Source: Flavobacteriales bacterium (GTDB lineage Bacteria > Bacteroidota > Bacteroidia > Flavobacteriales_D > Parvicellaceae). From it: 64,000 bases of DNA. A model generated the notes under the pieces. It had not been told where the DNA came from. It searched no databases and saw only the letters and a program-made list of their open reading frames with translations. Location of the stretch: the NCBI GenBank assembly GCA_025210295.1, contig JAOASC010000028.1, forward strand, positions 124,001-188,000, written 5' to 3'. The translations under genes were made by a program, and so were the position numbers. Shown here piece after piece: positions 46,626-56,009 of this stretch. The stretch's first letter is position 1; each line of letters begins with the position of its first letter.

Positions 46626-48269
46626 TTATTTTATTATTTGTAGTTTTTGTTGATATTTTTGGTGGTCTTTTGATAGTGTTAAAATATAAGTTCCCGTACT
46701 AATGTTACTTAAATCTAAGGTCTGTTGATACTCCAAACCTTGCTCTTGCATGATTATTTGACCACTTAAGTCACTAATAGTGATGGTGTAAGCACTCCAT
46801 AAATCATTCGTTATAGTTATATACTGATTAGAAGGATTAGGGTAAGTGGTTATTTCTGGTGCTGGCGAATCATAAATGTCTAAGCAATTATCAATTACAA
46901 CATTAATGGTATCTTGTCCTATACATCCTGCAGCTTCTACTTCTACAGTATAAGTGAGTGAGTTAGGAGCGTTAAATGGTCCTACAGTAATAGTATTGGT
47001 GAGTTGTCCTGTATTCCAACTGTGTTGTCCATTGCTATTGGTGGTAAGTTCCAGTTGTTGATTGAGACATAGTGTCGTATCATTTCCTAAGTTTATAGGT
47101 AAGCTACCAACTGTAATGTCTATAGTATCATGACTATAACATCCATTGTATTCAGTACGAATAGCATATTGGTATACTCCATTATTTAAAGAGTCAGCAT
47201 AAAGCGTTAAAATAGCTGTGGTGTCCATGGTATTCCAGAGGTAGCCATCAAAAAACTGACCAGCAGTAAGGTTGATAGAGTCCATACAAAGGCTAGTGTC
47301 AGGGCCAAGGTCAATTTGTAGATCTAATACATTGATATTGTAAGGACAAACAGCTGTATAGTTGTTAAAAGTCCATCCACTCATAGTTGTTACACCATTT
47401 AAAAACAGGTTGTATGCCCCAGGGTTAGCATAATTATGGGAAGTATCAGATTTGACGGTATCCCCATAATGATAAATAAAACTATGTGCAGGAGTATAAC
47501 TGTTGAAATTTGGGTTATACATCCTATGGTGAAGCAAGCTGTCGCTATATGCAATGCTGCTACTTATGGTTAGCGTATCTCCTAAGCAGTTACTATTTTG
47601 ATTGGTGATATGCTGTGTCGTAATAAAATAAGAAACAATTGGCTCAATGATAATATCAAAATCCCAAGCACTTCCAAATGCACTAAATGAGCGGTACCAT
47701 CCATCAAAAGAATGATTAGATGCCCAATAATAAAAAGAGAAAGAGAGGTCTTCTCCTTGTCCATCACCGTTTCTAACAATATACATATCAGATGTACTGT
47801 TGTTAGTTAATGTAATCACATAGTCGCCTATCAATTGAAGTGGCGAGTTGAATGTGGCACATATTTTAATACTGTCTGAATATAAGTCTCCATTGTAGTT
47901 GGCGTGTAAAGGAACTGTTATCCACATAGAGTCTATTAAACTGTCTATTTCTCCAGAGGAGTTGGTTTGGTAGACTCTTGAGAGTACACTGTCGGTAGTT
48001 CCACTGTACATAAATGCATAGAAACAAAATCCATTGAGTTGAACGGTGTCAGGAGCTTCAAAAAGTTGACCATAAGCGCTGTATCCATCATCGTTCGCAG
48101 GTGTGGTAGATTCGTTAATTGTGTTTACAGATAACGCTGTAGGTGTATTGGATTTGTTAATTACATATTGAATTGTATCGATAACCTCAAAATCGCATTG
48201 AGTGGTGTCGAATTGTGCTAAATTCGAAAAAAATGAAAGTAGCAGGGCAGCAAAAAAAAGATGTTTCAT
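46626..48269 (-). CDS. T9SS type A-sorted surface protein
   Basis: 547 residues. Signal peptide ending SNLAQ; Ser/Thr/Tyr-rich beta body with repeated DTINVxxD-like motifs and GNDTTLCLNQ, GPDTSLCMD segments of Ig/PKD-like type; C-terminal type A sorting domain with TYPNPSNQYI, ISDLSGQII and STGTYILTLSKD. Surface adhesion is inferred. First of three genes that separate rpmG from rpmB. Confidence 0.85.
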   Translation of the reverse strand: MKHLFFAALLLSFFSNLAQFDTTQCDFEVIDTIQYVINKSNTPTALSVNTINESTTPANDDGYSAYGQLFEAPDTVQLNGFCFYAFMYSGTTDSVLSRVYQTNSSGEIDSLIDSMWITVPLHANYNGDLYSDSIKICATFNSPLQLIGDYVITLTNNSTSDMYIVRNGDGQGEDLSFSFYYWASNHSFDGWYRSFSAFGSAWDFDIIIEPIVSYFITTQHITNQNSNCLGDTLTISSSIAYSDSLLHHRMYNPNFNSYTPAHSFIYHYGDTVKSDTSHNYANPGAYNLFLNGVTTMSGWTFNNYTAVCPYNINVLDLQIDLGPDTSLCMDSINLTAGQFFDGYLWNTMDTTAILTLYADSLNNGVYQYAIRTEYNGCYSHDTIDITVGSLPINLGNDTTLCLNQQLELTTNSNGQHSWNTGQLTNTITVGPFNAPNSLTYTVEVEAAGCIGQDTINVVIDNCLDIYDSPAPEITTYPNPSNQYITITNDLWSAYTITISDLSGQIIMQEQGLEYQQTLDLSNISTGTYILTLSKDHQKYQQKLQIIK

Positions 48270-48283
48270 AATAAAGTAGGTTT

Positions 48284-49492
48284 TTATTCAAATATAATCT
48301 TTTTCGAATAAATCACTTCTTCTTTTTGTTTTAACACGATGATTCCTATGCTGATATGTTTTTTTAACGTGACAATTGCTTGATCGCTCAATATTCCATT
48401 TTGTATTAAGCCTCCATTAAAATCATAAATCTCGTAGATCAAATTTTTAGATGAATTGCTAGAAAACCCAAAAGAGTTTTGATCAATATTATATACTTTA
48501 AAGGAGATATCATTTGTTTCTTCTACTTGATTAGAGACCGAAGGAATTAGGTTAAAGAAGTCAGCTACCCAGTAGGTAGAGTAAAAATTAATATCTTGAG
48601 TATAAGCACCAGGACTTCCTCCTTGCATCAGACCGTTTCCTTCATCAATAGGAATAACATGACCTATGTTTTGAAAGTCATATCTTAATACCGCAGTATC
48701 ACTATTGTTGGGCATAAGATAAACTTTTTGAGTTACAATATTGTTGTTTTGAAAGTTACTATTGGTAATGTCGGGGTTAATGTCAGCCCCATTTATATCA
48801 CACCATTGTTCGGTTAATTCAACTGCGTTTTCATGAGCCACTACGGCATCACTTGTTCCATGAAAAATAGCCATTTTAGGAAAGCTTCCAGTATAGTTAG
48901 GATGCTCGTCTCTAATTTTGTCTCCCCATTGTGTAGATGTTCTATCATAACCAGGGTCCATAGCATAAAGAGCATCTAAAGAACTAGAAGCTGATTTATA
49001 GGGAATTCCAGCGAGTGGAGCAGCTCTATTAATGACATCAGGATAGGCCGCTGAAAAAGCAATTGTAATTCCTGCGCCAGCTGATAACCCTGTAATGTAA
49101 ATTCTATTTCCATCAATATTGTGGTTAGCTACCATATAATCAATCATTTGATTAATAGATGCCATTTCCCCTTGTCCTCTTTCATTGTCGAAAGAATTAA
49201 ACCAATTGAAACATTTACCTCCATTATTCAATATGTTTTGTTCAGGGTAAAGAATTTTAAAGCCATAGGTATCTGCTAGTTGATTCCATTCTGTACGATC
49301 CGAAATTTCCTGAGCGTCTTGATCACAACCATGGCATACAATAACTAGTGGAGAAGTTCCTGTTAGATTGGTTGGAATGTATGAATAAGCATTTAAAAAA
49401 CCTGGGTTAGTTCCAAAGTTGGTTATAGGCGTAAGTGTTGCGTAAATAGATAAGCTAACTAAAGAAGTTAGCGTTAAAATTAAGTTTTTCAT
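48284..49492 (-). CDS. Secreted PHB-depolymerase/LpqC-type esterase
   Basis: 402 residues. Signal peptide at N-terminus. Alpha/beta hydrolase with oxyanion motif CHGCDQDAQE, the nucleophile in TGLSAGAGI, a D-containing SDAVVAHENA segment and a GHVIPID histidine. The C-terminal ~75 residues resemble a short T9SS-type sorting domain (VYNIDQNSFGFS, YEIYDFNGGLI, SIGIIVLKQ), though without the usual PNP motif. Overlaps the aminopeptidase gene by 4 bp. The substrate (polyester, feruloyl ester) is not decided. Confidence 0.75.
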   Translation of the reverse strand: MKNLILTLTSLVSLSIYATLTPITNFGTNPGFLNAYSYIPTNLTGTSPLVIVCHGCDQDAQEISDRTEWNQLADTYGFKILYPEQNILNNGGKCFNWFNSFDNERGQGEMASINQMIDYMVANHNIDGNRIYITGLSAGAGITIAFSAAYPDVINRAAPLAGIPYKSASSSLDALYAMDPGYDRTSTQWGDKIRDEHPNYTGSFPKMAIFHGTSDAVVAHENAVELTEQWCDINGADINPDITNSNFQNNNIVTQKVYLMPNNSDTAVLRYDFQNIGHVIPIDEGNGLMQGGSPGAYTQDINFYSTYWVADFFNLIPSVSNQVEETNDISFKVYNIDQNSFGFSSNSSKNLIYEIYDFNGGLIQNGILSDQAIVTLKKHISIGIIVLKQKEEVIYSKKIIFE

Positions 49493-50922
49493 TTTTTATT
49501 AAAAATACTGGTTTGTTGCATTAAAGTTTCTATTTCCTCTGTTGTTTTGGGGATGCAATCTGATAAGACCTCTGGTGTCGTTTCTGTAATCAATACATCA
49601 TCTTCAATTCTAACCCCAATGTTCCACCATTTTTTATCACATGGAGAACCAGCGGGTATATATATACCAGGTTCTACGGTAATTACTGAATTGACCTTAA
49701 GTGGAAGGTATGTCCCAACATCATGAACGTCTAATCCCAAATAATGTGAGGTGCCATGCATAAAATATTTACGGACTTCAATAGGAGATTTAATAATTCC
49801 AAGTTTTTGTAATTCTTGAGAAACAACAGTTGTAGCAGCTACATTAGGGTCCCAGAATGAATTACCTTCTTTACATTTTTTGATACCGGCTTCTTGTGCT
49901 TTCAATACAATATCATAAATAATTTTCTCTTCATTCGAGAAATGGCCGTCTACAGGGAGTGTTCTTGTAACATCTGCGGTGTATCCATGATATTCAGCAC
50001 CAACATCGCTCACTAATAGGTTATCGCCTGTCATGGTTTTTCTATTGGTACTGTAATGTAGAATACAAGAGTTCTTGCCACTTCCCATAATTGATGGAAA
50101 ACCAGGATATTCAGCACCATTACTTTTAAAAATATATTCAATGATTGCTTCAGATTGATATTCAGTCATATTGGGCTCCAGTGCCTTTATTAGTTCAACC
50201 TGAGCTTCACAGGTGATATCAATTGCTTTGCGCATTAAAAGAAGTTCTTCATCAGATTTTATTTCACGCATAGCAGCTAACCATTCATTGAGTTTGGATT
50301 TACTAATGTTACTGTTATCTGTTTTACTAAGTTTTGCACCAAATTGTAAGCATAAATTATTTAAGTCAGCTTTGTCAAAAGGATCATCTTTGATATCTTG
50401 AGGTATTGGAGTATGAAAAATTTGATCAAAATTTTCAAAATTAAAATCAATTTGATTAAACTCTTTATTACTAAATGCTGTTTCTATTTCTAAGACTAAT
50501 TCAGCTCCCATAGTCCCAATACGAGTTCCAGTCCATACTTCTTTACTCTTATCTCTAGGTTGAACAAATAAAATTTCTTTTGTCATTTCCCCATTAATTT
50601 TTTGAGGAGTTTTTAAAATAATGAGTATAGAATTGGGTTCTTTGAGTCCTGTTAAATAATAAAAGTTTGGATCTTGATGGTATTGGAAGTCTACATCATT
50701 GGATCTATTTTTTATAGGGCTTGAGAAAAAAACAGCAACAGAGTTTTTAGGCATGTAGTTTCGCAATTGTTCCCTGTTTCTTTTGTGAAATGAAGCAGGA
50801 AGCATGTCGGTGTCGTAAATCCCAAATTGGTTTAATTTAAGTTGTTGTCCCTTATTGACCTCTTGTGAGAAAAGTGTAAAGGGAAAAAGTAATACGAGTA
50901 AGATATGTTTTGGAAAAAGCAT
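49489..50922 (-). CDS. Secreted Xaa-Pro aminopeptidase
   Basis: 477 residues. N-terminal signal peptide (HILLVLLFPFTLFSQ). Aminopeptidase P (M24) with metal ligands in VSDVGAEYHGYTADVTRT, HGTSHYLGLDVHD, VEPGIYIP and VRIEDDVL. A paralogue of the cytosolic copy at 39191-40480, differing by its export signal and length. Translationally coupled to the secreted esterase. Probable role: periplasmic or surface digestion of proline-containing peptides. Confidence 0.85.
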   Translation of the reverse strand: MLFPKHILLVLLFPFTLFSQEVNKGQQLKLNQFGIYDTDMLPASFHKRNREQLRNYMPKNSVAVFFSSPIKNRSNDVDFQYHQDPNFYYLTGLKEPNSILIILKTPQKINGEMTKEILFVQPRDKSKEVWTGTRIGTMGAELVLEIETAFSNKEFNQIDFNFENFDQIFHTPIPQDIKDDPFDKADLNNLCLQFGAKLSKTDNSNISKSKLNEWLAAMREIKSDEELLLMRKAIDITCEAQVELIKALEPNMTEYQSEAIIEYIFKSNGAEYPGFPSIMGSGKNSCILHYSTNRKTMTGDNLLVSDVGAEYHGYTADVTRTLPVDGHFSNEEKIIYDIVLKAQEAGIKKCKEGNSFWDPNVAATTVVSQELQKLGIIKSPIEVRKYFMHGTSHYLGLDVHDVGTYLPLKVNSVITVEPGIYIPAGSPCDKKWWNIGVRIEDDVLITETTPEVLSDCIPKTTEEIETLMQQTSIFNKK

Positions 50923-51023
50923 ATTGAATTAAATAAGGGGGGCTTAGCAAACTTATTTTTTAATTATTTACGCACGAATTATACCAAATTAGAAATAATA
51001 AGGGAGAGCTATTATATATGTAC

Positions 51024-51060
51024 CAACAAAAAAACCTTGTCACTATATAGCGACAAGGTA
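51024..51060 (-). terminator. Terminator of rpmB
   Basis: 8-bp stem (51034-51041 with 51052-51059) with a T-tract (seven T) on the minus strand. It lies ~30 bp after rpmB and closes it as a separate unit. Confidence 0.75.
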
Positions 51061-51088
51061 ATATGATGTAAATACATTATATGTATAC

Positions 51089-51325
51089 TTATTTTATAAC
51101 TCCTTGAGCTCTTGCTTCTGTTAATACAGCAGAAATACCTTTTTTATTGATAGTTCTTAATGTTGAAGCACTAATTTTTAATTTTACCCACTTGTCTTCT
51201 TCAGGAATATAAAAACGTTTAGTAATTAAATTTGGGTAAAATTTTCTCTTTGTTCTTCTTAAAGAGTGAGAAACGTTATTTCCACTCATTACTTTCTTTC
51301 CTGATATTTCACAAACTCTAGACAT
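51089..51325 (-). CDS. rpmB: 50S ribosomal protein L28
   Basis: 78 residues, [21 protein letters not shown] with the typical L28 start; single Cys, so the zinc-free form. It is normally encoded directly before rpmG in this phylum; here ~4.5 kb and three genes lie between them. Confidence 0.95.
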   Translation of the reverse strand: MSRVCEISGKKVMSGNNVSHSLRRTKRKFYPNLITKRFYIPEEDKWVKLKISASTLRTINKKGISAVLTEARAQGVIK

Positions 51326-51565
51326 CTCTTTTTATATAAATTTATTTATGTTCGCTATTGCTAAATTTTATTTCGGCTTGCAAATAACCTGATAATATTT
51401 TAAGAATCCAAATGATTATCAATTTAATTGCACTAATCGAATGCAAAATTAGTGAATTTAGTATCAGATAACCAAAAAATATGAGTTTTAATTATATGCT
51501 CATAAGTGTAAGAGCATGTAAAAAGAAGAAAAAATAACAGAAAGCTTAAAAATAAATACAATTTG

Positions 51566-51598
51566 TTTGAGTTATAGTACAAAGATTATATAAATTTG
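51566..51598 (+). promoter_or_regulatory. Promoter of the PorV/PorQ gene
   Basis: TTTG (51566-51569), 21-bp spacer, TAAATTTG (51591-51598), then the ATG 7 bp later. A full consensus match, with a very short leader. Confidence 0.75.
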
Positions 51599-51605
51599 TT
51601 TTTAA

Positions 51606-52682
51606 ATGAAAATCACTGCTTTAATAGTAATTATATTTTTTGTTAGCAACTTGGTAAGTGCTCAAACCAATGCCCCAAAATACAGTAATGAGTTTTTAAA
51701 TATTGGTGTTGGAGCTAGAGCTTTAGGTATGGGGAATGCTGTAGGTGCTTCTACAGATGACGCTACAGCTGGCTATTGGAATCCTACTGGCTTGCTTAAT
51801 ATTAATACAGATTTGCAATTAGGGTTAATGCACTCTGAATATTTTGCTGGAATAGCCAAATATGATTTTGGAGGGTTGGCTAAAACAATTGATACTGCTA
51901 GTGCATTTGGTGTTTCGTTTATCCGTTTTGGTGTTGATAATATACCCAATACAACTGAATTGATTGATGCACAAGGAAATTTAGATTATGATCGGATTAC
52001 TTATTTTTCGGCTACTGATATGGCTTTTATTTTTTCTTATGCTAGAAAATTAAAACCTAATTTATCAATTGGAGGAAATGTTAAAGTGATTAACAGGAGA
52101 GTAGGAGATTTTGCTAGAGCTTGGGGCTTTGGTATTGATGGAGCTATTGCTTATAAGAAAAAGGATTGGAGATTAGCGGTCGTTGCTAGAGATGTAACTT
52201 CTACTTTTAATGCGTGGAGTTATACCTTGTCTGATGATGTTATAGAGGTTTTTACTTTGACGGATAATGAAATCCCTGAGAATGGTCTAGAGTTAACTTT
52301 ACCAAGGTTTATTTTAGCAGCTTCAAAAAAATGGAATATTAATCAGAATTTTACCTTTTTATCTGAGCTCAATGCAGCAGTTACAACTGATGGAAAAAGA
52401 AATGTATTGGTAGTTGGAGATCCTTTTTCTATAGATCCACACCTAGGGTTAGAGTTAGGATTTAAGAATATTGTATATGTAAGAGGAGGATTAAGTAATA
52501 CGCAACGTATAACGGATTTAAATAATAAAACTACGTACACTATTCAGCCTAATATAGGGTTAGGTATTCAGTTCAAAGGTGTTGCAATTGATTATGCATT
52601 AACTGATATAGGAGATGCTTCTGCAGCTTTATACAGTAATGTATTTTCATTACGTTTTAATCTAAATCCTCAAAAAGGATAA
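51606..52682 (+). CDS. PorV/PorQ family outer-membrane protein
   Basis: 358 residues. Signal peptide ends NLVSAQ; the N-terminal mature motif FLNIGVGARALGMGNAVGAST and NPTGLLNI are diagnostic for PorV/PorQ, followed by beta-barrel strands up to SLRFNLNP. PorV itself shuttles T9SS cargo; the sequence here is a family member but not necessarily the canonical PorV. Two small genes away from acnB. Confidence 0.8.
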   Translation: MKITALIVIIFFVSNLVSAQTNAPKYSNEFLNIGVGARALGMGNAVGASTDDATAGYWNPTGLLNINTDLQLGLMHSEYFAGIAKYDFGGLAKTIDTASAFGVSFIRFGVDNIPNTTELIDAQGNLDYDRITYFSATDMAFIFSYARKLKPNLSIGGNVKVINRRVGDFARAWGFGIDGAIAYKKKDWRLAVVARDVTSTFNAWSYTLSDDVIEVFTLTDNEIPENGLELTLPRFILAASKKWNINQNFTFLSELNAAVTTDGKRNVLVVGDPFSIDPHLGLELGFKNIVYVRGGLSNTQRITDLNNKTTYTIQPNIGLGIQFKGVAIDYALTDIGDASAALYSNVFSLRFNLNPQKG

Positions 52683-52687
52683 TAATT

Positions 52688-52846
52688 ATGAAACATTTTA
52701 TAATTGTAGGTTTATTAGTCGTGGGGATTTCTCTAACCCTTAAAAGATTTTTAGGTTTAGATACGAATACTTTTACAATGCTCAATGTTATTTTAGGGAT
52801 TATTGGAGTATATATTGTCCAAAGAATTCAAGAGAAAGAAAAATAA
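52688..52846 (+). CDS. Small membrane protein downstream of PorV/PorQ
   Basis: 52 residues, starting 5 bp after the PorV/PorQ stop. Two hydrophobic helices (IIVGLLVVGISLTL and MLNVILGIIGVYIV) around a short polar turn, then a charged tail QRIQEKEK. Too short for the usual gene cut-off. No family recognised; coupling to the upstream gene supports that it is expressed. Confidence 0.6.
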   Translation: MKHFIIVGLLVVGISLTLKRFLGLDTNTFTMLNVILGIIGVYIVQRIQEKEK

Positions 52847-53031
52847 GCATTAGTTTTTGTAATAGGATTCTAGCCGTTTTCTGAAAATTTATTGTTGTTA
52901 TTTAGATTTAGTCAAGATAAGAGAGCTAACCTCCTTATTGCTTCTATTTTTCCTTTGAAATTCTTATATTCGCTACCTCAAAATTTAATAAAAACAATTA
53001 AATCTGCTAGACATTAGTAAAGAACTTCATT

Positions 53032-55812
53032 ATGAATACTTACAGCGATTACATTAAAGAAATAGAAGAAAGAAAAGGACAAGGGTTACATCCTAAACCA
53101 ATTGATGGTGCAGAGTTGTTAACTGCAATTATTGATCAAATTAAAGATAAAGGAAATAAAGATAGAGAAGATTCTCTAAAGTTCTTTATTTATAATGTCT
53201 TACCAGGAACAACAAGTGCTGCTGGTGTAAAGGCTAAGTTTTTAAAAGCTATTATTTTAGGTGAAGAGGTTGTAGAAGAGATTTCTCCAGCTTTTGCATT
53301 CGAACAATTAGCTCATATGAAAGGAGGGCCTTCTATAGAAGTGTTGTTGGATTTAGTGTTAGATCAAAAAGATGTTGAAATTGCTAAAAAAGCAGCTGAA
53401 GTATTAAAAACACAAGTATTCTTATACGAAGCTGATACGGAGCGTTTAGAAGAGGCAATGAAAAAAGGTTGTCCAATTTCTAAAGAAATTATCGAAAGCT
53501 ATGCACAAGCTGAGTTCTTTACAAAGTTACCTGAAGTTGATGAGGAGATAGAGGTTGTAACTTATGTCGCTGGTATTGGTGATATTTCTACTGATTTATT
53601 GTCGCCTGGAGCTGATGCACATTCTCGTTCTGATAGAGAGTTGCACGGGCAATCTATGTTTGAGCATAATAAAGAAATGCAACAAGAATTATTGGCATTA
53701 AAAGAAAAACATCCGAATAAACGTGTGATGTTAATTGCTGATAAAGGAACTATGGGAGTTGGGTCTTCTCGTATGTCTGGTGTAAATAATGTTGCTTTGT
53801 GGACAGGGATTTCATCTAGTCCTTATGTACCTTTTATTAATATTGCTCCAGTAATTGCAGGGACAAATGGAATTGCACCTATTTTCTTAACTACTGTCGG
53901 AGTAACAGGAGGTATAGGTATTGATTTAAAAAACTGGGTAAAGCAAAAAGATGCTGATGGAAATACCATTGTAGATGAAGATGGTGAGCCAATATTAAAA
54001 GAAGAGTATTCTGTAGCTACTGGAACAGTTCTAACAATAAATACAAAAACAAAAAAATTATATAACGGAGATAAAGAGTTAAAAGATATCTCAGCAGCTT
54101 TAACACCTCCAAAAATGGAGTTTATAAAAGCAGGTGGTTCTTATGCTGTTGTTTTCGGTAAAAAACTACAGACTTTCGCATGTAAAGCTTTAGGTATTGA
54201 TGTACCTCAAGTATATGCTCCTTCTAAAGAAGTTTCTATTGAAGGACAAGGGTTAACTGCAGTTGAAAAAATATTCAATAAAAATGCAGTAGGAACAACG
54301 CCAGGAAAAACGTTGCATACTGGATCTAATGTTCGTGTTGAAGTAAATATTGTTGGTTCTCAAGATACAACAGGATTAATGACTTCTCAGGAATTGGAAA
54401 TGATGGCTGCTACAGTGATCTCTCCAATTGTTGATGCTGGATATCAATCTGGATGTCATACAGCTTCTGTATGGGACGATAAATCAAAAGCGAATATTCC
54501 AAGGTTAATGAAGTTTATGAATGACTTTGGTTTGGTTACTGCACGTGATCCTAAAGGGAAATATCATGCAATGACAGATGTAATACATAAGGTATTAAAT
54601 GATATTGCAGTAGATGATTGGGATGTAATTATTGGTGGTGACTCTCACACTCGTATGGCTAAAGGTGTAGCGTTTGGTGCTGATTCGGGAACAGTTGCAT
54701 TAGCGTTAGCAACTGGAGAGGCAACAATGCCTATTCCGGAGTCTGTAAAAGTGACCTTTAAAGGAGATATGAAGTCTTATATGGATTTCCGTGATGTAGT
54801 ACATGCTACTCAACAGCAAATGTTAGATCAATTCGAAGGAGAGAATGTATTCCAAGGGAGAATTATTGAAGTACATATAGGAACTTTAACTTCTGATCAA
54901 GCATTTACATTTACAGATTGGACTGCTGAAATGAAAGCCAAAGCATCTATTTGTATTTCTGAAGATGAAACATTAATTGAATCATTAGAAATTTCAAGAG
55001 ATCGTATCCAAATCATGATTGATAAAGGAATGGATAATAAGAACCAGGATTTGAAAGGTTTAGTTGATAAAGCGAATAAACGTATTGAAGAAATTAAGTC
55101 TGGAACTAAACCTGCGTTAAAGCCAGATGCTGATGCTAAGTATTATGCTGAAGTTGTGATCGATTTAGATAAAATTGCTGAACCAATGATTGCTGATCCA
55201 GATGTAAATAATGAAGATGTATCTAAACGTTATACACACGATAATATTCAGCCTTTATCTTTTTATGGAGGAAAGAAGAAAGTTGATTTAGGTTTTGTTG
55301 GTTCATGTATGGTGCATAAAGGAGATATGCAAATTTTAGCTCAAATGTTGAAAAACCTTGAGGCTCAAAAAGGAAAGGTAGAGTTTAAAGCTCCTTTAGT
55401 TGTTGCTCCTCCTACTTATAATATTGTAGATGAATTGAAAGCAGAAGGTGATTGGGAAGTGTTAGAAAAATATGCAGGATTTGTATTTGATGATAATGCT
55501 CCAAAAGCAGAAGCAAGAACTAAATACGAAAACAAATTATACTTAGAACGCCCAGGTTGTAGTTTATGCATGGGGAACCAAGAAAAAGCTGAACCAGGAG
55601 ATACGGTAATGGCTACATCTACTCGTCTGTTCCAAGGAAGAGTGGTAAGAGACACGGATGAGAAAAAAGGAGAGTCTTTACTTTCTTCTACACCAGTAGT
55701 TGTACTATCTACTATTTTAGGTAGAACTCCTACTATGGCTGAATACGAAGCTGCTGTTGATGGAATTGTATTAACCAAATTCAAACCTTCAACAAAGAAT
55801 TTAGTTAAGTAA
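53032..55812 (+). CDS. acnB: Bifunctional aconitate hydratase 2 / 2-methylisocitrate dehydratase
   Basis: 926 residues. N-terminal HEAT-like domain, swivel domain, then the catalytic core with the 4Fe-4S-ligand cysteines in GSCMVHKGD and RPGCSLCMGNQE, and the SRMSGVNN, GGDSHTRMAKG motifs. About 60 residues longer than the E. coli enzyme. Interconverts citrate and isocitrate in the TCA cycle. Followed by a terminator; monocistronic. Confidence 0.95.
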   Translation: MNTYSDYIKEIEERKGQGLHPKPIDGAELLTAIIDQIKDKGNKDREDSLKFFIYNVLPGTTSAAGVKAKFLKAIILGEEVVEEISPAFAFEQLAHMKGGPSIEVLLDLVLDQKDVEIAKKAAEVLKTQVFLYEADTERLEEAMKKGCPISKEIIESYAQAEFFTKLPEVDEEIEVVTYVAGIGDISTDLLSPGADAHSRSDRELHGQSMFEHNKEMQQELLALKEKHPNKRVMLIADKGTMGVGSSRMSGVNNVALWTGISSSPYVPFINIAPVIAGTNGIAPIFLTTVGVTGGIGIDLKNWVKQKDADGNTIVDEDGEPILKEEYSVATGTVLTINTKTKKLYNGDKELKDISAALTPPKMEFIKAGGSYAVVFGKKLQTFACKALGIDVPQVYAPSKEVSIEGQGLTAVEKIFNKNAVGTTPGKTLHTGSNVRVEVNIVGSQDTTGLMTSQELEMMAATVISPIVDAGYQSGCHTASVWDDKSKANIPRLMKFMNDFGLVTARDPKGKYHAMTDVIHKVLNDIAVDDWDVIIGGDSHTRMAKGVAFGADSGTVALALATGEATMPIPESVKVTFKGDMKSYMDFRDVVHATQQQMLDQFEGENVFQGRIIEVHIGTLTSDQAFTFTDWTAEMKAKASICISEDETLIESLEISRDRIQIMIDKGMDNKNQDLKGLVDKANKRIEEIKSGTKPALKPDADAKYYAEVVIDLDKIAEPMIADPDVNNEDVSKRYTHDNIQPLSFYGGKKKVDLGFVGSCMVHKGDMQILAQMLKNLEAQKGKVEFKAPLVVAPPTYNIVDELKAEGDWEVLEKYAGFVFDDNAPKAEARTKYENKLYLERPGCSLCMGNQEKAEPGDTVMATSTRLFQGRVVRDTDEKKGESLLSSTPVVVLSTILGRTPTMAEYEAAVDGIVLTKFKPSTKNLVK

Positions 55813-55833
55813 TTTACCTAAATATTAATATAT

Positions 55834-55872
55834 AAATCCCTTTACAATTCATTTTGTAAAGGGATTTTTTAT
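55834..55872 (+). terminator. Terminator of acnB
   Basis: 13-bp perfect stem (55834-55846 with 55855-55867), 8-nt loop, then a six-T run. Confidence 0.9.
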
Positions 55873-55900
55873 TAGGTAACCTAAATAGTTTATTATTTTA

Positions 55901-55944
55901 ATTAGTTACCATTGCTCCTTTTAGAGGAGACAATGGTAACTAAT
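55901..55944. repeat. Large perfect hairpin without T-tract
   Basis: 14-bp perfect outer stem (55901-55914 with 55931-55944) plus 4-bp inner stem (55915-55918 with 55926-55929) and one bulged A. Located between acnB's terminator and the end of the 188-residue gene. No T-run on either side, so it is not a classical terminator; it could be a transcript 3'-end stabiliser or an element end. Confidence 0.65.
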
Positions 55945-56009
55945 ATGGGGGAAACAAACTAACTTATAGTCAGAGTTTGTTGTTGGTAATAAACGATATT
56001 TAATTAAGT

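Noticed and set aside
51326..51605. Gene or RNA in the 280-bp gap between rpmB and PorV/PorQ
   Set aside because: Apart from the PorV/PorQ promoter I see no frame, hairpin or RNA-like element; AT-rich spacer.
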